Shown: piece by piece, positions 7,563-17,078 of the stretch
Numbering within the stretch: position 1 is the stretch's first letter
Layout: every line of letters starts with the position of its first letter
IMG/VR virus record: IMGVR_UViG_3300031963_008656
Coordinates: 150,936 to 214,935 of that record
Length of the DNA: 64,000 nucleotides
Source: a virus
Direction: 5' to 3' (one strand)
Program-made: the position numbers and the translations under genes
Notes under the pieces: model-generated
What the model was told of the DNA's origin: nothing
Seen by the model: only the letters and a program-made list of their open reading frames with translations
The model's database searches: none

Positions 7563-8659
7563 AGGTTTGGTAACTCGTCGTAGTCAATGGCATCGCCCAT
7601 CACGCCAATAACATAATTGGTTGATTCATTTTCCTGCAAGGCAGTTTGCTTCTTGCTGGTGTCCACATGCTTGTTGAACCATGGAATGGGTGTGGAGCGT
7701 GGTGCTGGTTCTAGATACTTGATGCCAATTTCTTTCAAGGCATTGGCTGCTGTGTAATCTACAAAGTCTTTTAAGATTTGTGCGTTAAGGCCAATCACTG
7801 GTCCCTTGTTGAACAAGTAATCAGCCCACTCTTTTTCTTCACGGATCACATCCAGGTACAGTTGATACACTTCTGCTTCACATTCTTGTTTGGCTTGAGC
7901 AAAGCGAGGGTCTTCTTTCACCACTTGATTGATGATCCACCCTGTCCATTCCTTGTGCAGGATTTCATCTTGCAGGATCAACTGAATGATGTTGCCATTG
8001 CCAATGAAGATGCGATTTTCTACCATGGCCAAACTGGTAGCAAAGCTAACCATAAAGCGGAATGCCTCCAATGCGTAACTGGCATTGAGAGCCAACCAAA
8101 TTGCTTTAACGTGGCCGTGATCTTTGACAGGAACTTCTAGTTCTTTTTCGCAGTTGACCATGTGCAAGTGATCGTAATACTTGCCCACGCTTGACGCCAT
8201 GTCCACAATCTCTTTGGTGTCGTGGATGGTGTTGAACACATCCTTGGGCACATTGTAGATGTTGCGAATGATGTGACTGTAACTGCGTGAATGAATATTG
8301 GTTTCAAAGAAACTCCAGTTGTACATCAATGCTTCTAATTCTGGAATACTAATTACAGGAGTAAACACCTGTGCTGGACCACGGCCTTGCAATGAGTCTA
8401 GTGCTGTTTGGCGCAATAAATTTGCAGTAAAGATATGCTTGACTGTGTCTGACGCTTCTTTGAAGTCATTGGCATCTTTGCTTAGACTAATCTCTTCTGG
8501 AACCCAAAAGAAACCGCGAGCTTCTTGTTCGTACTTGGCCAGTTTGTTGTATTTGACTTCTTCAAATCGCTGAATGGTTACAGGACCTGCAGGATCCAGA
8601 AACATCTTGCGATGCAGGTAATCTGTTTTGGTTGATAAGTTGTATTGTGCTTGACTCAT
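7559..8659 (-). CDS. nrdB: Ribonucleotide reductase beta subunit, class I
   Basis: The small subunit carries the di-metal centre and tyrosyl radical that start reduction of ribonucleotides. 366 aa. Visible ligands: acidic residues near 62, Glu119/His123 with radical Tyr127 in HSRSYSHI, Glu198 in the ALEAF region, and Glu232/His235 in DEILHKEW. One oddity: Glu119 and His123 are four apart, while E. coli and T4 use E-x-x-H. The same frame ends in the PGDYG gene (ATGA overlap). Partner NrdA is at 11829-14141, separated by auxiliary genes. Confidence 0.95.
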   Translation of the reverse strand: MSQAQYNLSTKTDYLHRKMFLDPAGPVTIQRFEEVKYNKLAKYEQEARGFFWVPEEISLSKDANDFKEASDTVKHIFTANLLRQTALDSLQGRGPAQVFTPVISIPELEALMYNWSFFETNIHSRSYSHIIRNIYNVPKDVFNTIHDTKEIVDMASSVGKYYDHLHMVNCEKELEVPVKDHGHVKAIWLALNASYALEAFRFMVSFATSLAMVENRIFIGNGNIIQLILQDEILHKEWTGWIINQVVKEDPRFAQAKQECEAEVYQLYLDVIREEKEWADYLFNKGPVIGLNAQILKDFVDYTAANALKEIGIKYLEPAPRSTPIPWFNKHVDTSKKQTALQENESTNYVIGVMGDAIDYDELPNL

Positions 8660-8674
8660 TTTGTTATTTTCCTG

Positions 8675-9310
8675 TTATTCATTTTTTTCTTCTATGGTAT
8701 AAAACCAATCATCTCCAGCTGACCACTTGCGTGTGCCATCCACTGTAAAAATAGTCTGTGCAGCCTTAAAGTCTGGAAACTTAACATTACCTGAAATTAA
8801 ACTTTGGTCGTACCACAAACATCGGTTGTTGGGTTGGCAAGCAAACTGACCGTTTTCCAATCTAATAAAGTTGAAACTTTTGTGCTCTTCGGCAACCTCA
8901 GTAAAGCCTGTGTCCACGTCCATACCATCTGCACAAAAGTCCACAGTGAACAAATAAGTTCCGTGGTGCCATTCCTTGTCTTTACCCAGAAACTTTACAC
9001 CTAGATTACGCAGGCCTATTTTTTCAATGATAGTAAAACGATAGCCCATACAGTCCCAAAGTTGCAAGGTGTCTATAGGCAGCTGGCCTGTGTGATTTTC
9101 TTGCCACACATAAGCATGGATGGGCAGTTTGTCATACAGTGCTCCGTAGTTGGGCAACAAGGACTCGATACGAAACACCTGCCCACGTAGTGCTTTAAGG
9201 CTAACCCATATTGCGGGTTCTAATTCTCCGTGACCTTTTTCAAAGTTGTAGAGAAATTCTCTTTTGACAAAGCATTTGATCGGTGGAAGAGATCCTACAA
9301 TGTAGCTCAT
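8675..9310 (-). CDS. Conserved phage hypothetical protein (211 aa)
   Basis: Soluble protein with a basic N-terminus and many aromatic residues (for example LWDCMGYRF and HGTYLFTVDFC). No motif I can assign. It lies between nrdB and the class II aldolase gene, ending 15 nt before nrdB starts, so it is co-transcribed with the reductase genes. A role near nucleotide or metabolite processing is only a guess from position. Confidence 0.65.
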   Translation of the reverse strand: MSYIVGSLPPIKCFVKREFLYNFEKGHGELEPAIWVSLKALRGQVFRIESLLPNYGALYDKLPIHAYVWQENHTGQLPIDTLQLWDCMGYRFTIIEKIGLRNLGVKFLGKDKEWHHGTYLFTVDFCADGMDVDTGFTEVAEEHKSFNFIRLENGQFACQPNNRCLWYDQSLISGNVKFPDFKAAQTIFTVDGTRKWSAGDDWFYTIEEKNE

Positions 9311-9961
9311 TTAGTATTTTCCCGATGCAAGAACTATCTTACAAATGTGTTCTAATCTTTCAATGTGCTCATAAGCACGCCATGGAGTGACATCAATGGC
9401 CACAACTCCGTGACCTTTGATTCCCACAATATCAAATTTGATATTGCCTGCTGAATCCAATCCTAAATTACGGTGACATGCATCAGCAAGTTCTTGGCTG
9501 ATAGGTGCTACATCTCCCACATTGGGTGCTACTTTAGTGTATCGATTGAGTTCTGGAAATGAATCACTAATAGTGCTCAGATCAATACCGGCATGCATGG
9601 CCGCAATACAATAGGTTGGATGAACATGAACAACAACTCTAACATCATTGCTGTGTTGACCCATTTCCATTTGTAGGCCAAAGTGCAGGGGAATTTCACC
9701 GCTGGGCTTGAGGTTGGCACTGATGTCAGTATAGTGATCTTCTTGCCAGAATTTTGTTAAAAACGGAGGAATTGGATTGATATGATCAACTAATTTAATT
9801 TTTTTAAACTGATCAGGTTGTAGCGTTTGCTTGCGCACACCTGATGGTGTGATATAAAAGTGATCACGGTCGTGATGACGAATAGAGATGTTGCCATCTC
9901 TACTGGTTATCCAATTGCGTTTGTACGCATCTACTAATATATCACAACAGGTTTCTAGCAT
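9311..9961 (-). CDS. Class II aldolase/adducin family protein
   Basis: This family includes L-fuculose-phosphate aldolase and other zinc-dependent sugar-phosphate lyases. Family motifs are visible: DGNIS (22-26), TPSG (38-41), PSGEIPLHF, the metal-binding HVH of VVVHVHPTY (about 113-115), and GHGVV near the C-terminus. 216 aa is the usual length. It overlaps the methyltransferase gene by 7 nt. The substrate cannot be told; a host sugar-phosphate is likely. Auxiliary metabolic gene by context. Confidence 0.85.
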   Translation of the reverse strand: MLETCCDILVDAYKRNWITSRDGNISIRHHDRDHFYITPSGVRKQTLQPDQFKKIKLVDHINPIPPFLTKFWQEDHYTDISANLKPSGEIPLHFGLQMEMGQHSNDVRVVVHVHPTYCIAAMHAGIDLSTISDSFPELNRYTKVAPNVGDVAPISQELADACHRNLGLDSAGNIKFDIVGIKGHGVVAIDVTPWRAYEHIERLEHICKIVLASGKY

Positions 9962-10902
9962 TTTAATTGTTCCAGTGAGTATGTAATTAGCCCAGTTTTT
10001 ACACTGTGCTCAACAACTAAATTTGTTTGTGGGTTTGATAAAATTATAGGGTTTTCTCCTGGCCCCCAATGTCCGGTATCCAAATACAATCGATCATTGT
10101 CTTGTGCCATACCCATGCGCGGCACGATCAACACAGTTTTGTCACGCCAGTGTTCAGTAGGCACCGTTAACACAAAATGTTCACGATCATCACGGCACTG
10201 TGTAACATAACTAGCAACCACAGAACCAGCTTGAACTGCTCGCATGTATGGTATCCAGTTCCACACTGTGCTAACTTGTCGATCAAACTGCATGATGCCC
10301 GGGGTCAGATGTAGCAACGGCATAGGATCATATGTACAATCAGCAGTTTCACAAATAAGTTCATTTACAGTTTGAACAAATTTATGATCCACATCTACTC
10401 CCGGGGCAAAAACTCTATTGGTTTGTTCTTGTACTCCAATGCCTTGCGCAAATGTGTCAGGAATAACCAGTGCCCACAGCTCTAAAAAATATTCTCCAGG
10501 TAAGAAAATAGATTTGTTGTCTTGAGGCAAGCTATTCCACAAACCTTCCCACCATAAATTACCATTCACAGTTTCTGTAAATGTAACTGGTGTGGGTCGA
10601 TAACTGTTGTCATAACGCTCATTGATAAGTTCTATCTTGTTGTCTAAACCAAGGCGTTGTATGATTTCACGTCCCAGCAGATATCTATCATGATCAATTT
10701 CAAATGCCCTAACATGATCTGCACCATGCTTTAATGCCAACATTGACAACAGGCCTGTGCCAAATCCAATGTCAGTGCAACGTTGGTTGGCAACATAACG
10801 AGCAAGAATTCTGTCGTAGAATTGGTTACGCATGAAGTCGTTGATCATGCCTAGATTCACACCATCATGGTTGAACCAATCAATCCTACTCAAAAAACTC
10901 AT
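9955..10902 (-). CDS. SAM-dependent methyltransferase (PRMT-like fold)
   Basis: Class I methyltransferase. The SAM-binding motif DIGFGTGLLSMLALKHGA lies at about residues 44-61, followed by an acidic residue after AFEIDHDRY, the arrangement seen in protein arginine methyltransferases. The C-terminal two thirds is beta-rich. The start MSFLSRIDWFNHDG (10902) was chosen because it makes a TAATG overlap with the small membrane gene. Protein methylation is likely, target unknown. Confidence 0.75.
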   Translation of the reverse strand: MSFLSRIDWFNHDGVNLGMINDFMRNQFYDRILARYVANQRCTDIGFGTGLLSMLALKHGADHVRAFEIDHDRYLLGREIIQRLGLDNKIELINERYDNSYRPTPVTFTETVNGNLWWEGLWNSLPQDNKSIFLPGEYFLELWALVIPDTFAQGIGVQEQTNRVFAPGVDVDHKFVQTVNELICETADCTYDPMPLLHLTPGIMQFDRQVSTVWNWIPYMRAVQAGSVVASYVTQCRDDREHFVLTVPTEHWRDKTVLIVPRMGMAQDNDRLYLDTGHWGPGENPIILSNPQTNLVVEHSVKTGLITYSLEQLKC

Positions 10903-11093
10903 TACCAGTGCCTTATTGTATTTGCTATGATGAACCCACAGGTCACAACATGTATTATAACCCAAAAGGTCTTGAAGAACAAGGCCAATCGGGCTTCTCG
11001 CAAGGTTAAAATGGGCACATCAGGACGGTCATCGTCTGTGTGCCCCATTAGGTGGCCTGTGGCTCTAGCCCAAACTTTTTCTAGGCTGTTCAT
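10902..11093 (-). CDS. Small membrane protein (63 aa)
   Basis: Soluble charged N-terminal half (MNSLEKVWARATGH, then DDDRPD) and one transmembrane helix near the C-terminus (TFWVIIHVVTCGFIIANTI, about residues 42-60). It lies between the desaturase and methyltransferase genes, overlapping both. A membrane anchor or partner for the desaturase is possible; that is inference. Confidence 0.65.
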   Translation of the reverse strand: MNSLEKVWARATGHLMGHTDDDRPDVPILTLREARLALFFKTFWVIIHVVTCGFIIANTIRHW

Positions 11094-11820
11094 TCTTTTC
11101 CTCTGAAATTGTTAATAAACCAAGCATTGAAAATATTTTAGCGTAAACATATCCAATATCAACTTCAAACCACCTATGTCTATAATTAGGTCTATATGGC
11201 ATATTATGGTGATTGTTGTGAAGCTCTTCGCCGCCTAGTAGGATTCCAATTGGAAACAAATTCTTTGATTTGTCATTTAAATTTTTATGTCCAGCATAGT
11301 CAAACCCAAATTTATGAAAAGCATAGTTGCCAATGAATACACCTAGCCAATTTTTAGTTAATAAATGTAATACCAATGATAATACTGCTCCAAGATATCC
11401 AAACAAAATGCCTGCAACTAGATGTTGCACCCAGGGACCTGCAAACCTATATTTTTCATGCAATGTTTTTTGCATCCAGTCATCTGGTGTTTGAATGTCA
11501 GGACAATACTTTTTAACTTCATCCTGGTCAGCCTTCCACGGTTGACACATTTGTTTAAGTGTTAGATGATGTGGGCTCTGATCGTCATTTTTTGTATCGC
11601 TGGTTGCATGATGTTTACGATGTCTACTGGTGTAAGTCTCTGCCCAATTTGGCCCCAACGTGCCAGAAATCCATAACACAATTCTAAAAAAATATCCCAA
11701 TGGGTTAGATATTAAAAAATGTCTGTGTGCAACAGATCTATGAACATAGATAGAAAAACACGTGGTAAAAATATGCAGTTGTACCAGCCAAAAAATCCAA
11801 AAATATTGCAACTCAAACAT
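11065..11820 (-). CDS. Fatty acid desaturase (acyl-CoA delta-9 type)
   Basis: Membrane di-iron enzyme that puts double bonds in acyl chains. All three histidine clusters are visible: HRSVAH (27-32), HRKHH (67-71) and HNNHH (about 206-210), with hydrophobic helices between them (residues 5-25, 40-57 and 125-150). 251 aa is short for the family but complete. Desaturases are known auxiliary genes of aquatic phages and would adjust host membrane fluidity. It overlaps the small membrane gene by 29 nt. Confidence 0.92.
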   Translation of the reverse strand: MFELQYFWIFWLVQLHIFTTCFSIYVHRSVAHRHFLISNPLGYFFRIVLWISGTLGPNWAETYTSRHRKHHATSDTKNDDQSPHHLTLKQMCQPWKADQDEVKKYCPDIQTPDDWMQKTLHEKYRFAGPWVQHLVAGILFGYLGAVLSLVLHLLTKNWLGVFIGNYAFHKFGFDYAGHKNLNDKSKNLFPIGILLGGEELHNNHHNMPYRPNYRHRWFEVDIGYVYAKIFSMLGLLTISEEKNEQPRKSLG

Positions 11821-11828
11821 TTGATAAC

Positions 11829-14141
11829 TTAAAGTTTACACGCTTCACAATCTTCTTCAAGATCAAAATCAATAATCTCAAGAGGTTCTTCCACTTTCAT
11901 TTTGCTACCAGCTTTGTTGATAAGACTGTAGTAGAATGTTTTGATACCCCAATGATGTGCTTGCATTAGATTGCGAGCAATCAGTGTGGTAGGTACTTTT
12001 CTATCAGGCCAGTGTGCTGGGTTATAAAACGTATTGGTCGAAATTGACTGGTCAATATAAGCAGCCAAAACCGCTGCTGTTTTTAGATATCCGTCACAGT
12101 CTTTTTGTGCCCACATCAGTTGATATTTGTTTTTCAACTTGTGATACTCGGGTACAACTTGTGTCAATGATCCAGCCTTGCTTTCTTTAACTGAGATCAG
12201 GCTCATGGGCATTTCAATGCCGTTGGTTGAGTTAATTACAACTGAACTTGATTCCACAGGCGCCACTGCCATAAGTGTGGCATTGCGTACCCCGTGAGCT
12301 TTCATCTGTTCACGCAAGGGTTCCCAGTCTAGTTCTGGTGCAAAATTCGCAAGTTCGTTAACTCCGTTAGCTCGTCGTTCCCACGGAAACACACCACGAC
12401 CATACCAGGTGCGGTCCGAATCTTTGCAACGGCCACGTTCTTTAGCAAGCTCAACTGTGGCTTCTGTGAGATAATAGGCTTGGTGCTCCATCCAAGATTT
12501 GACTTCGGCCAAAGCATCTGTATCACCGTATAGGAGGCCGCGCTTGGCATGCCAGTAAGCCAAGTTAGTAATACCGATGCCAAGCGGCTGGATTTCGTCA
12601 TTTGATAATTTTGATTGGATCGATAGGAAGTCTTGGTAGTCAAGGATATTACACAAGGATCTCTGCAGAATTCTACAAGCTCTGCGCATGTCTTCAGGAT
12701 TCCGGAATGCACCCCAGTTAATACTTCCAAGCGTACAGAGCGCGATTCGCCCATCAGCGTCATCCAGGCGCTTAAACGGTTTAGTTGGTAAGAGAATTTC
12801 ACAGCAAAGGTTACTCTGGTAAATGGTGTGATACTCAGGATCAAACGGGCCCTGGTTCATCACATTGTCAATGAATACTAGATAGATACGACCAGTGTCT
12901 GTTCGTTCCTTAAGTATGCCTGATTTGAACACTTCTTCAGCAGACATAGTTTTCTTCCGGAGGTCAGATCTAGTTTCATATTTGACATAAAGATCTTCAA
13001 AAAGTGCAGTGTTGGAGTAGAATGCCTCGTAAAGTTCCGGTACCTCGTTAGGGTCAAAGAACGTGATGTTTTGTTTGTGTTTAAATCTACGCCAGAAAAA
13101 AGCAGAAAGCACCACCCCATAGTCCATGTGTCGGACACGGGTTTCTTCGGTTCCTTGATTGTTCTTGAGCACAATAAGATCATCGAATTGATGATGCCAG
13201 ATGGGATAAAAAACAGTGGCACTTGCATTTCGAATACCTCCTTGTGAACATGACCGTAAATCACCAAACCATTTTTTCAGGAATGGTATCATGCCTGTGT
13301 GCATGATCTCACCACCACGAATGGGTGAGCCCAATGGACGTAGACGTCCTATCTCCAGGCCAATACCAGCACGTTTGCTGGCATACTTGGCCATCATTTC
13401 TCCTGAAGCAAAGATGCTATCAAGATCATCATCTGAACGAATAAGCACACAACTACTAAATTGCTTAGTTGGAGTACCAAGGCCGGCCAGAACAGGAGTT
13501 GCAAGAGTAAAGAGCCCATCGCTAGCCGCGTTGTAGTATTCTTTAATATAACGCATCCTAGCTGTGTTAGGTTCTTCTTTGTGAAACACTGTGGCAGCGG
13601 CCACCATGTATCTAACTTGCGGAGTTTCATAAATTTCCTTTGTGGAGCGATTGCGTACCAAATATTTTTCAATCAATTGCTCAATGGCTGCATATGAATA
13701 TTGTTCATCCTTAGCATGATCAATTATGTCGTTCATGCGGTTCCAGTCATCCTCTGAGTACCATTCCAACAGTTCAGGAGTGTACAAGCCGGTGGCTACA
13801 TTGCGTTTCACAATCTCATACAAGTGTGGAGGCTGATAAGAACCATAGACATCTTTGCGCAACATAGAGAGCCGTTGTTTGCCTGCCACATGTTGATAGT
13901 TGGTATGGCCCACATCAGGGTTTTGCTCTACATCAATGAGATCTACTATGGCTCGCAGTGTAATGCCATCAATTTCTTTGGTAGTAATACCATCATAAAA
14001 GTGTAGCTGTGTGCGTATCTCTATCATGCTTTGACTTACGTCTGCTATGCCTGCGCATACTTTGGCAATTTGCGTTTGCCACTTTTCCAAAGCCAATGGC
14101 TCTCGGGTGCCATCTCTTTTAAGAACTGTAATTATTTTCAT
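11829..14141 (-). CDS. nrdA: Ribonucleotide reductase alpha subunit, class I
   Basis: Catalytic subunit making dNTPs. 770 aa with an N-terminal ATP-cone (begins MKIITVLKRDGTREPLALEK). Active-site residues are visible: Cys in FSSCVLIRSDDDLDS, the thiyl-radical region SNLCCEILLPT (Cys and Glu), the partner Cys in ALCTLGSINWG, and a C-terminal redox pair in DCEACKL. It starts 4 nt from the next gene and works with NrdB (7559-8659) and the glutaredoxin. Confidence 0.96.
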   Translation of the reverse strand: MKIITVLKRDGTREPLALEKWQTQIAKVCAGIADVSQSMIEIRTQLHFYDGITTKEIDGITLRAIVDLIDVEQNPDVGHTNYQHVAGKQRLSMLRKDVYGSYQPPHLYEIVKRNVATGLYTPELLEWYSEDDWNRMNDIIDHAKDEQYSYAAIEQLIEKYLVRNRSTKEIYETPQVRYMVAAATVFHKEEPNTARMRYIKEYYNAASDGLFTLATPVLAGLGTPTKQFSSCVLIRSDDDLDSIFASGEMMAKYASKRAGIGLEIGRLRPLGSPIRGGEIMHTGMIPFLKKWFGDLRSCSQGGIRNASATVFYPIWHHQFDDLIVLKNNQGTEETRVRHMDYGVVLSAFFWRRFKHKQNITFFDPNEVPELYEAFYSNTALFEDLYVKYETRSDLRKKTMSAEEVFKSGILKERTDTGRIYLVFIDNVMNQGPFDPEYHTIYQSNLCCEILLPTKPFKRLDDADGRIALCTLGSINWGAFRNPEDMRRACRILQRSLCNILDYQDFLSIQSKLSNDEIQPLGIGITNLAYWHAKRGLLYGDTDALAEVKSWMEHQAYYLTEATVELAKERGRCKDSDRTWYGRGVFPWERRANGVNELANFAPELDWEPLREQMKAHGVRNATLMAVAPVESSSVVINSTNGIEMPMSLISVKESKAGSLTQVVPEYHKLKNKYQLMWAQKDCDGYLKTAAVLAAYIDQSISTNTFYNPAHWPDRKVPTTLIARNLMQAHHWGIKTFYYSLINKAGSKMKVEEPLEIIDFDLEEDCEACKL

Positions 14142-14144
14142 TTT

Positions 14145-14573
14145 TTAACCAATTTTTTGTTGTATTTGTTGCTGACTAACACGGTGCCGAGGGTTTTCTG
14201 GTCCTGGAGTGATATTTACGATTGTGTCCTTGTCCCAATTCAGTATATATTTCTTTTGAGGCGCATGGACTAAATTGTCACTACCATGATCGGCTAACCA
14301 GCATTTTTGCAAGTCTTCACGATCAATTATTGTTATAGTATACAGGATTCCTAGCCCACGAGCAAGCCCACAGAACAAATTGTCATCTAATAGTTGCCAG
14401 GGATCAGGCCAATTGTCACGATCGTCCCAGTGTAAATGATAAGGAATCCAAGGAGTAGAAAACCACCATTGATTAATGGTGGTCAAGGCTGATTCAACAT
14501 CAGCAGTGGCAGCTTGATTTCTCAGTGCGTTCCAAGACTCAAGCCTATCAGCAAAAGTTCTAGGCCACATCAA
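14145..14573 (-). CDS. Conserved phage hypothetical protein (142 aa)
   Basis: Trp-rich acidic protein (INQWWFSTPWIPYH, HWDDRDNWPDPW) of a type often seen in T4-like phages beside virion or reductase genes. Unknown function. Overlaps the tail protein gene by 4 nt upstream and lies just before nrdA in the direction of transcription. Confidence 0.65.
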   Translation of the reverse strand: MMWPRTFADRLESWNALRNQAATADVESALTTINQWWFSTPWIPYHLHWDDRDNWPDPWQLLDDNLFCGLARGLGILYTITIIDREDLQKCWLADHGSDNLVHAPQKKYILNWDKDTIVNITPGPENPRHRVSQQQIQQKIG

Positions 14574-16342
14574 ATGCCAAAGTTTGCTACAGAATACCTA
14601 ATTGAAGCATTTGCACCAGTACTGGTACAAGTGTAACCCACTGAAAGTTCGGTGCCGCTGTCTGCTGGTGTAAGTGTTACACCAGTTGAGCCATTTTCTG
14701 TAAAGTTGTCAACATAACTGAAACCAGTGGTGGTAGCAGCTTGACCACCTGTTACTGTGATTGTGCCTCTGCGTCTGGTGTCAGATCTAGTGATCACATA
14801 ATCAAAACTAAATGAAGTGATAGCAGTTTTATCAATCACCACAAGATTGCCGCTGCCATTGTCTACCAGTGTGTCTGATATTCCTGCTGATCGTTTCAGC
14901 GTTCCAAGATCCAGGCTCATTCCAACGTTAGTGGTGGTTGCTTGCGATTGATAAAACACCATGTCTCGAGTGTTCTGACTCATTGCAATGGAGTTTGTGG
15001 TAGCAAGACTGATTCTAGGATAGGTGCCGCTTTGACTGTCATTGCGCTGAAACAAGTCGCCAACAGAAATATTGTTGTTGGCATCAATGCTGATGATAGG
15101 CGCTGCTGGTAGTGAAGCGCCATTGAAGTGATTGGCCACATCATAAAACACATTGTAACCAGTAGCATTCAAACTGCATTCTTGAATGATGATACCTTCG
15201 CCGTAGATATTATCAAACACATTATGCAACACCTTGAATCCGCTTGGCCCACCATCTACTGGTGTGGCACTGCCCAACACCACACCCTGATATAGCACAT
15301 CAAACCATCCGTTGCTGACAGTTACTCCGGCAGTTTGATGGTCAGTGTTAATACCATAAGTCATGCCAGTGAATTTACATTTGTCCATGGTAATTTCTGT
15401 GCAAGGCAATGCAGTAGTTGAACTGAACAAAACACCGCTTACGTCTTCCACAGCATCTTGCAACTGCACTGTGGTAAGATTGCTGGCAAAGGTCACATTG
15501 TCCATACTGACTTTTTGAGCCTTTTCAATCAAACACACATTATGACTGCCTGACTCGGTGGTCTGGAATGACATGCTGGACACTTCAATGTTTTGTGGAG
15601 GGCTTGCGCCACCCACTCCAATGTTGACTCCAGTTTGTTGTTGACTATCGGCAGTTCTAACAACCAGTTCTGGCAGTGTGGTAGATTCCCAGTAACTTGC
15701 GTTGGATAACAAAATACCAGTGGCAGGCACTGCGGCAATACTACGGTAGTAACTGCCTGAACTTTTGACCAACACACCATCGGCATAGGCAGTGTTGGCA
15801 GCCCAAGTTTGCACAGTAAAATAAATAATACTGGAATCAGCGCCTTCGCCGTACAGTTTGGCCCAGGGCGGAATCAGTATGGTGTCTGTGACAATGTACG
15901 TGCCAGCTGGGAAAAACAAACTTCGGCGTATTTGTGTGTTGTTTTGCACACAGAACAATTGGAACAGTGCTCGGTTGATAGCATCAGTGTCATCAGTGCT
16001 GCCGTCGCCTGTGGCGCCAAAGTCCGTGACAACAGCGTAACTGTCCAGTCTGCTTTGTATGCTTTGGCTGACAGGATCGCCAGACGTAGCGCCTGTTTGC
16101 ACTGTATAGCCAGCGGCTGCGCCTTGATAGGTATACGCAGTGGTAAAACTGAGAATGTCTGAGAACTCTGTAAGAACTTCGGTATTTCCCACTATTGGAG
16201 CACCGTCAGCAATTGAGCCGTTACCAATGTAGAGTTTGCGCTGATCAATTGCCCAGCCAAATTCGGCTCCAGCTAAGGGTTGAGGCAGGTCTGTCTCGAG
16301 TCCGGTTCGTTGGGTTATTCTAGATACTTGTACTATTGCCAC
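14570..16342 (-). CDS. Tail fibre/spike with pectate-lyase-like domain
   Basis: Probable receptor-binding or depolymerase protein. Residues 1-60 (MAIVQVSRITQRTGLETDL, then IDQRKLYIGNG) resemble the N-terminal attachment module of phage tail fibre and hyaluronidase-like proteins. Around residues 98-170 it has VVTDFGATGDGSTDDTDAI and FFPAGTYIVTDTI, the entry of the pectate-lyase-like beta-helix; Asn/Thr-rich repeats follow, then a compact end domain. 590 aa. It has its own late box 24 nt upstream. Whether it is catalytic is not visible. Confidence 0.82.
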   Translation of the reverse strand: MAIVQVSRITQRTGLETDLPQPLAGAEFGWAIDQRKLYIGNGSIADGAPIVGNTEVLTEFSDILSFTTAYTYQGAAAGYTVQTGATSGDPVSQSIQSRLDSYAVVTDFGATGDGSTDDTDAINRALFQLFCVQNNTQIRRSLFFPAGTYIVTDTILIPPWAKLYGEGADSSIIYFTVQTWAANTAYADGVLVKSSGSYYRSIAAVPATGILLSNASYWESTTLPELVVRTADSQQQTGVNIGVGGASPPQNIEVSSMSFQTTESGSHNVCLIEKAQKVSMDNVTFASNLTTVQLQDAVEDVSGVLFSSTTALPCTEITMDKCKFTGMTYGINTDHQTAGVTVSNGWFDVLYQGVVLGSATPVDGGPSGFKVLHNVFDNIYGEGIIIQECSLNATGYNVFYDVANHFNGASLPAAPIISIDANNNISVGDLFQRNDSQSGTYPRISLATTNSIAMSQNTRDMVFYQSQATTTNVGMSLDLGTLKRSAGISDTLVDNGSGNLVVIDKTAITSFSFDYVITRSDTRRRGTITVTGGQAATTTGFSYVDNFTENGSTGVTLTPADSGTELSVGYTCTSTGANASIRYSVANFGI

Positions 16343-16361
16343 AGTGTGATTCCTTGAGGTA

Positions 16362-17078
16362 TCACATATTTAGCATGTAGTACTGTTCGACCTTTTTCCA
16401 CCAGATGGTGCGATATTTTTCAAATTCCGCACCTTCCAGCACAAATTCCTGATATTTGGGCTGTCCTACAATATTGTGTTGCTCATCTAGATCAGGCTTA
16501 ACACACATCAAAACTACGCCTTTTCGGATACGTGTGCCATGTATTTCGTTATGAGCTTCTGCGTATGCGCACAACTGAACAAAGTAATCGTCAATCCATT
16601 CACGCTTTTTGGGCTTGTTAGTTTGCTTGTAGTCTAGGATGGATTCTTCATTTAAATGAATACCTGCACCGTCTGTTGTGCCTGCATACACGCCGGGAAA
16701 GTACAAGGGTACTTCAATACCCCAAAATTCCGTAACATTGACCAGGCCTTTATTGACAACTTCTTCTGCCATAATATGGCTAGGCCAACTGAATGGATTT
16801 GATCCACGAGCAGGTATAGCACCTTCTCGAATGTACTTTTCAAGATAGGTATGCATTCTAGTGCCGCGATTGGCAGCTTCAGTAGTAATAGCTTGTGCTC
16901 GTTCTGCGCCTACTGCACGCCGCCAGTTGTGCAAGGCAGCCTTGCTTTCTTCACTTTTGGTTCGGTCTAATATGGTAGTTACGCTAGGTAATTTGTTGCC
17001 ATCTGGCGTGGCGTAAAATCGTTTGCCGTCTACAGTAACTCTGGGTATAGGTTGATAGTTAAATTTTGGATTGTACAT
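16362..17078 (-). CDS. PD-(D/E)XK nuclease (RecB/Cas4-like)
   Basis: Exonuclease-type fold. The core motif is split as in the family: Asp in YAGTTDGAG and the pair in ESILDYKQTNKP, preceded by a helix with R..E. N-terminal SVTTILDRTK and AANRGTRMH are also typical. 238 aa. The start MYNPKFNYQP (17078) gives a TAATG overlap with the oxygenase gene. A late box at 16367 overlaps its end. Probable role in recombination or DNA processing. Confidence 0.75.
   Translation of the reverse strand: MYNPKFNYQPIPRVTVDGKRFYATPDGNKLPSVTTILDRTKSEESKAALHNWRRAVGAERAQAITTEAANRGTRMHTYLEKYIREGAIPARGSNPFSWPSHIMAEEVVNKGLVNVTEFWGIEVPLYFPGVYAGTTDGAGIHLNEESILDYKQTNKPKKREWIDDYFVQLCAYAEAHNEIHGTRIRKGVVLMCVKPDLDEQHNIVGQPKYQEFVLEGAEFEKYRTIWWKKVEQYYMLNM
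16367..16373 (-). promoter_or_regulatory. Late promoter box for the tail spike gene
   Basis: CTAAATA, 24 nt before the ATG at 16342, similar to the T4 late consensus TATAAATA. Confidence 0.65.

Noticed and set aside
12329-12844. Long frame opposite in phase to nrdA
   Set aside because: It lies wholly inside nrdA in another frame, has no ribosome-binding site, and its translation is low in protein-like pattern.
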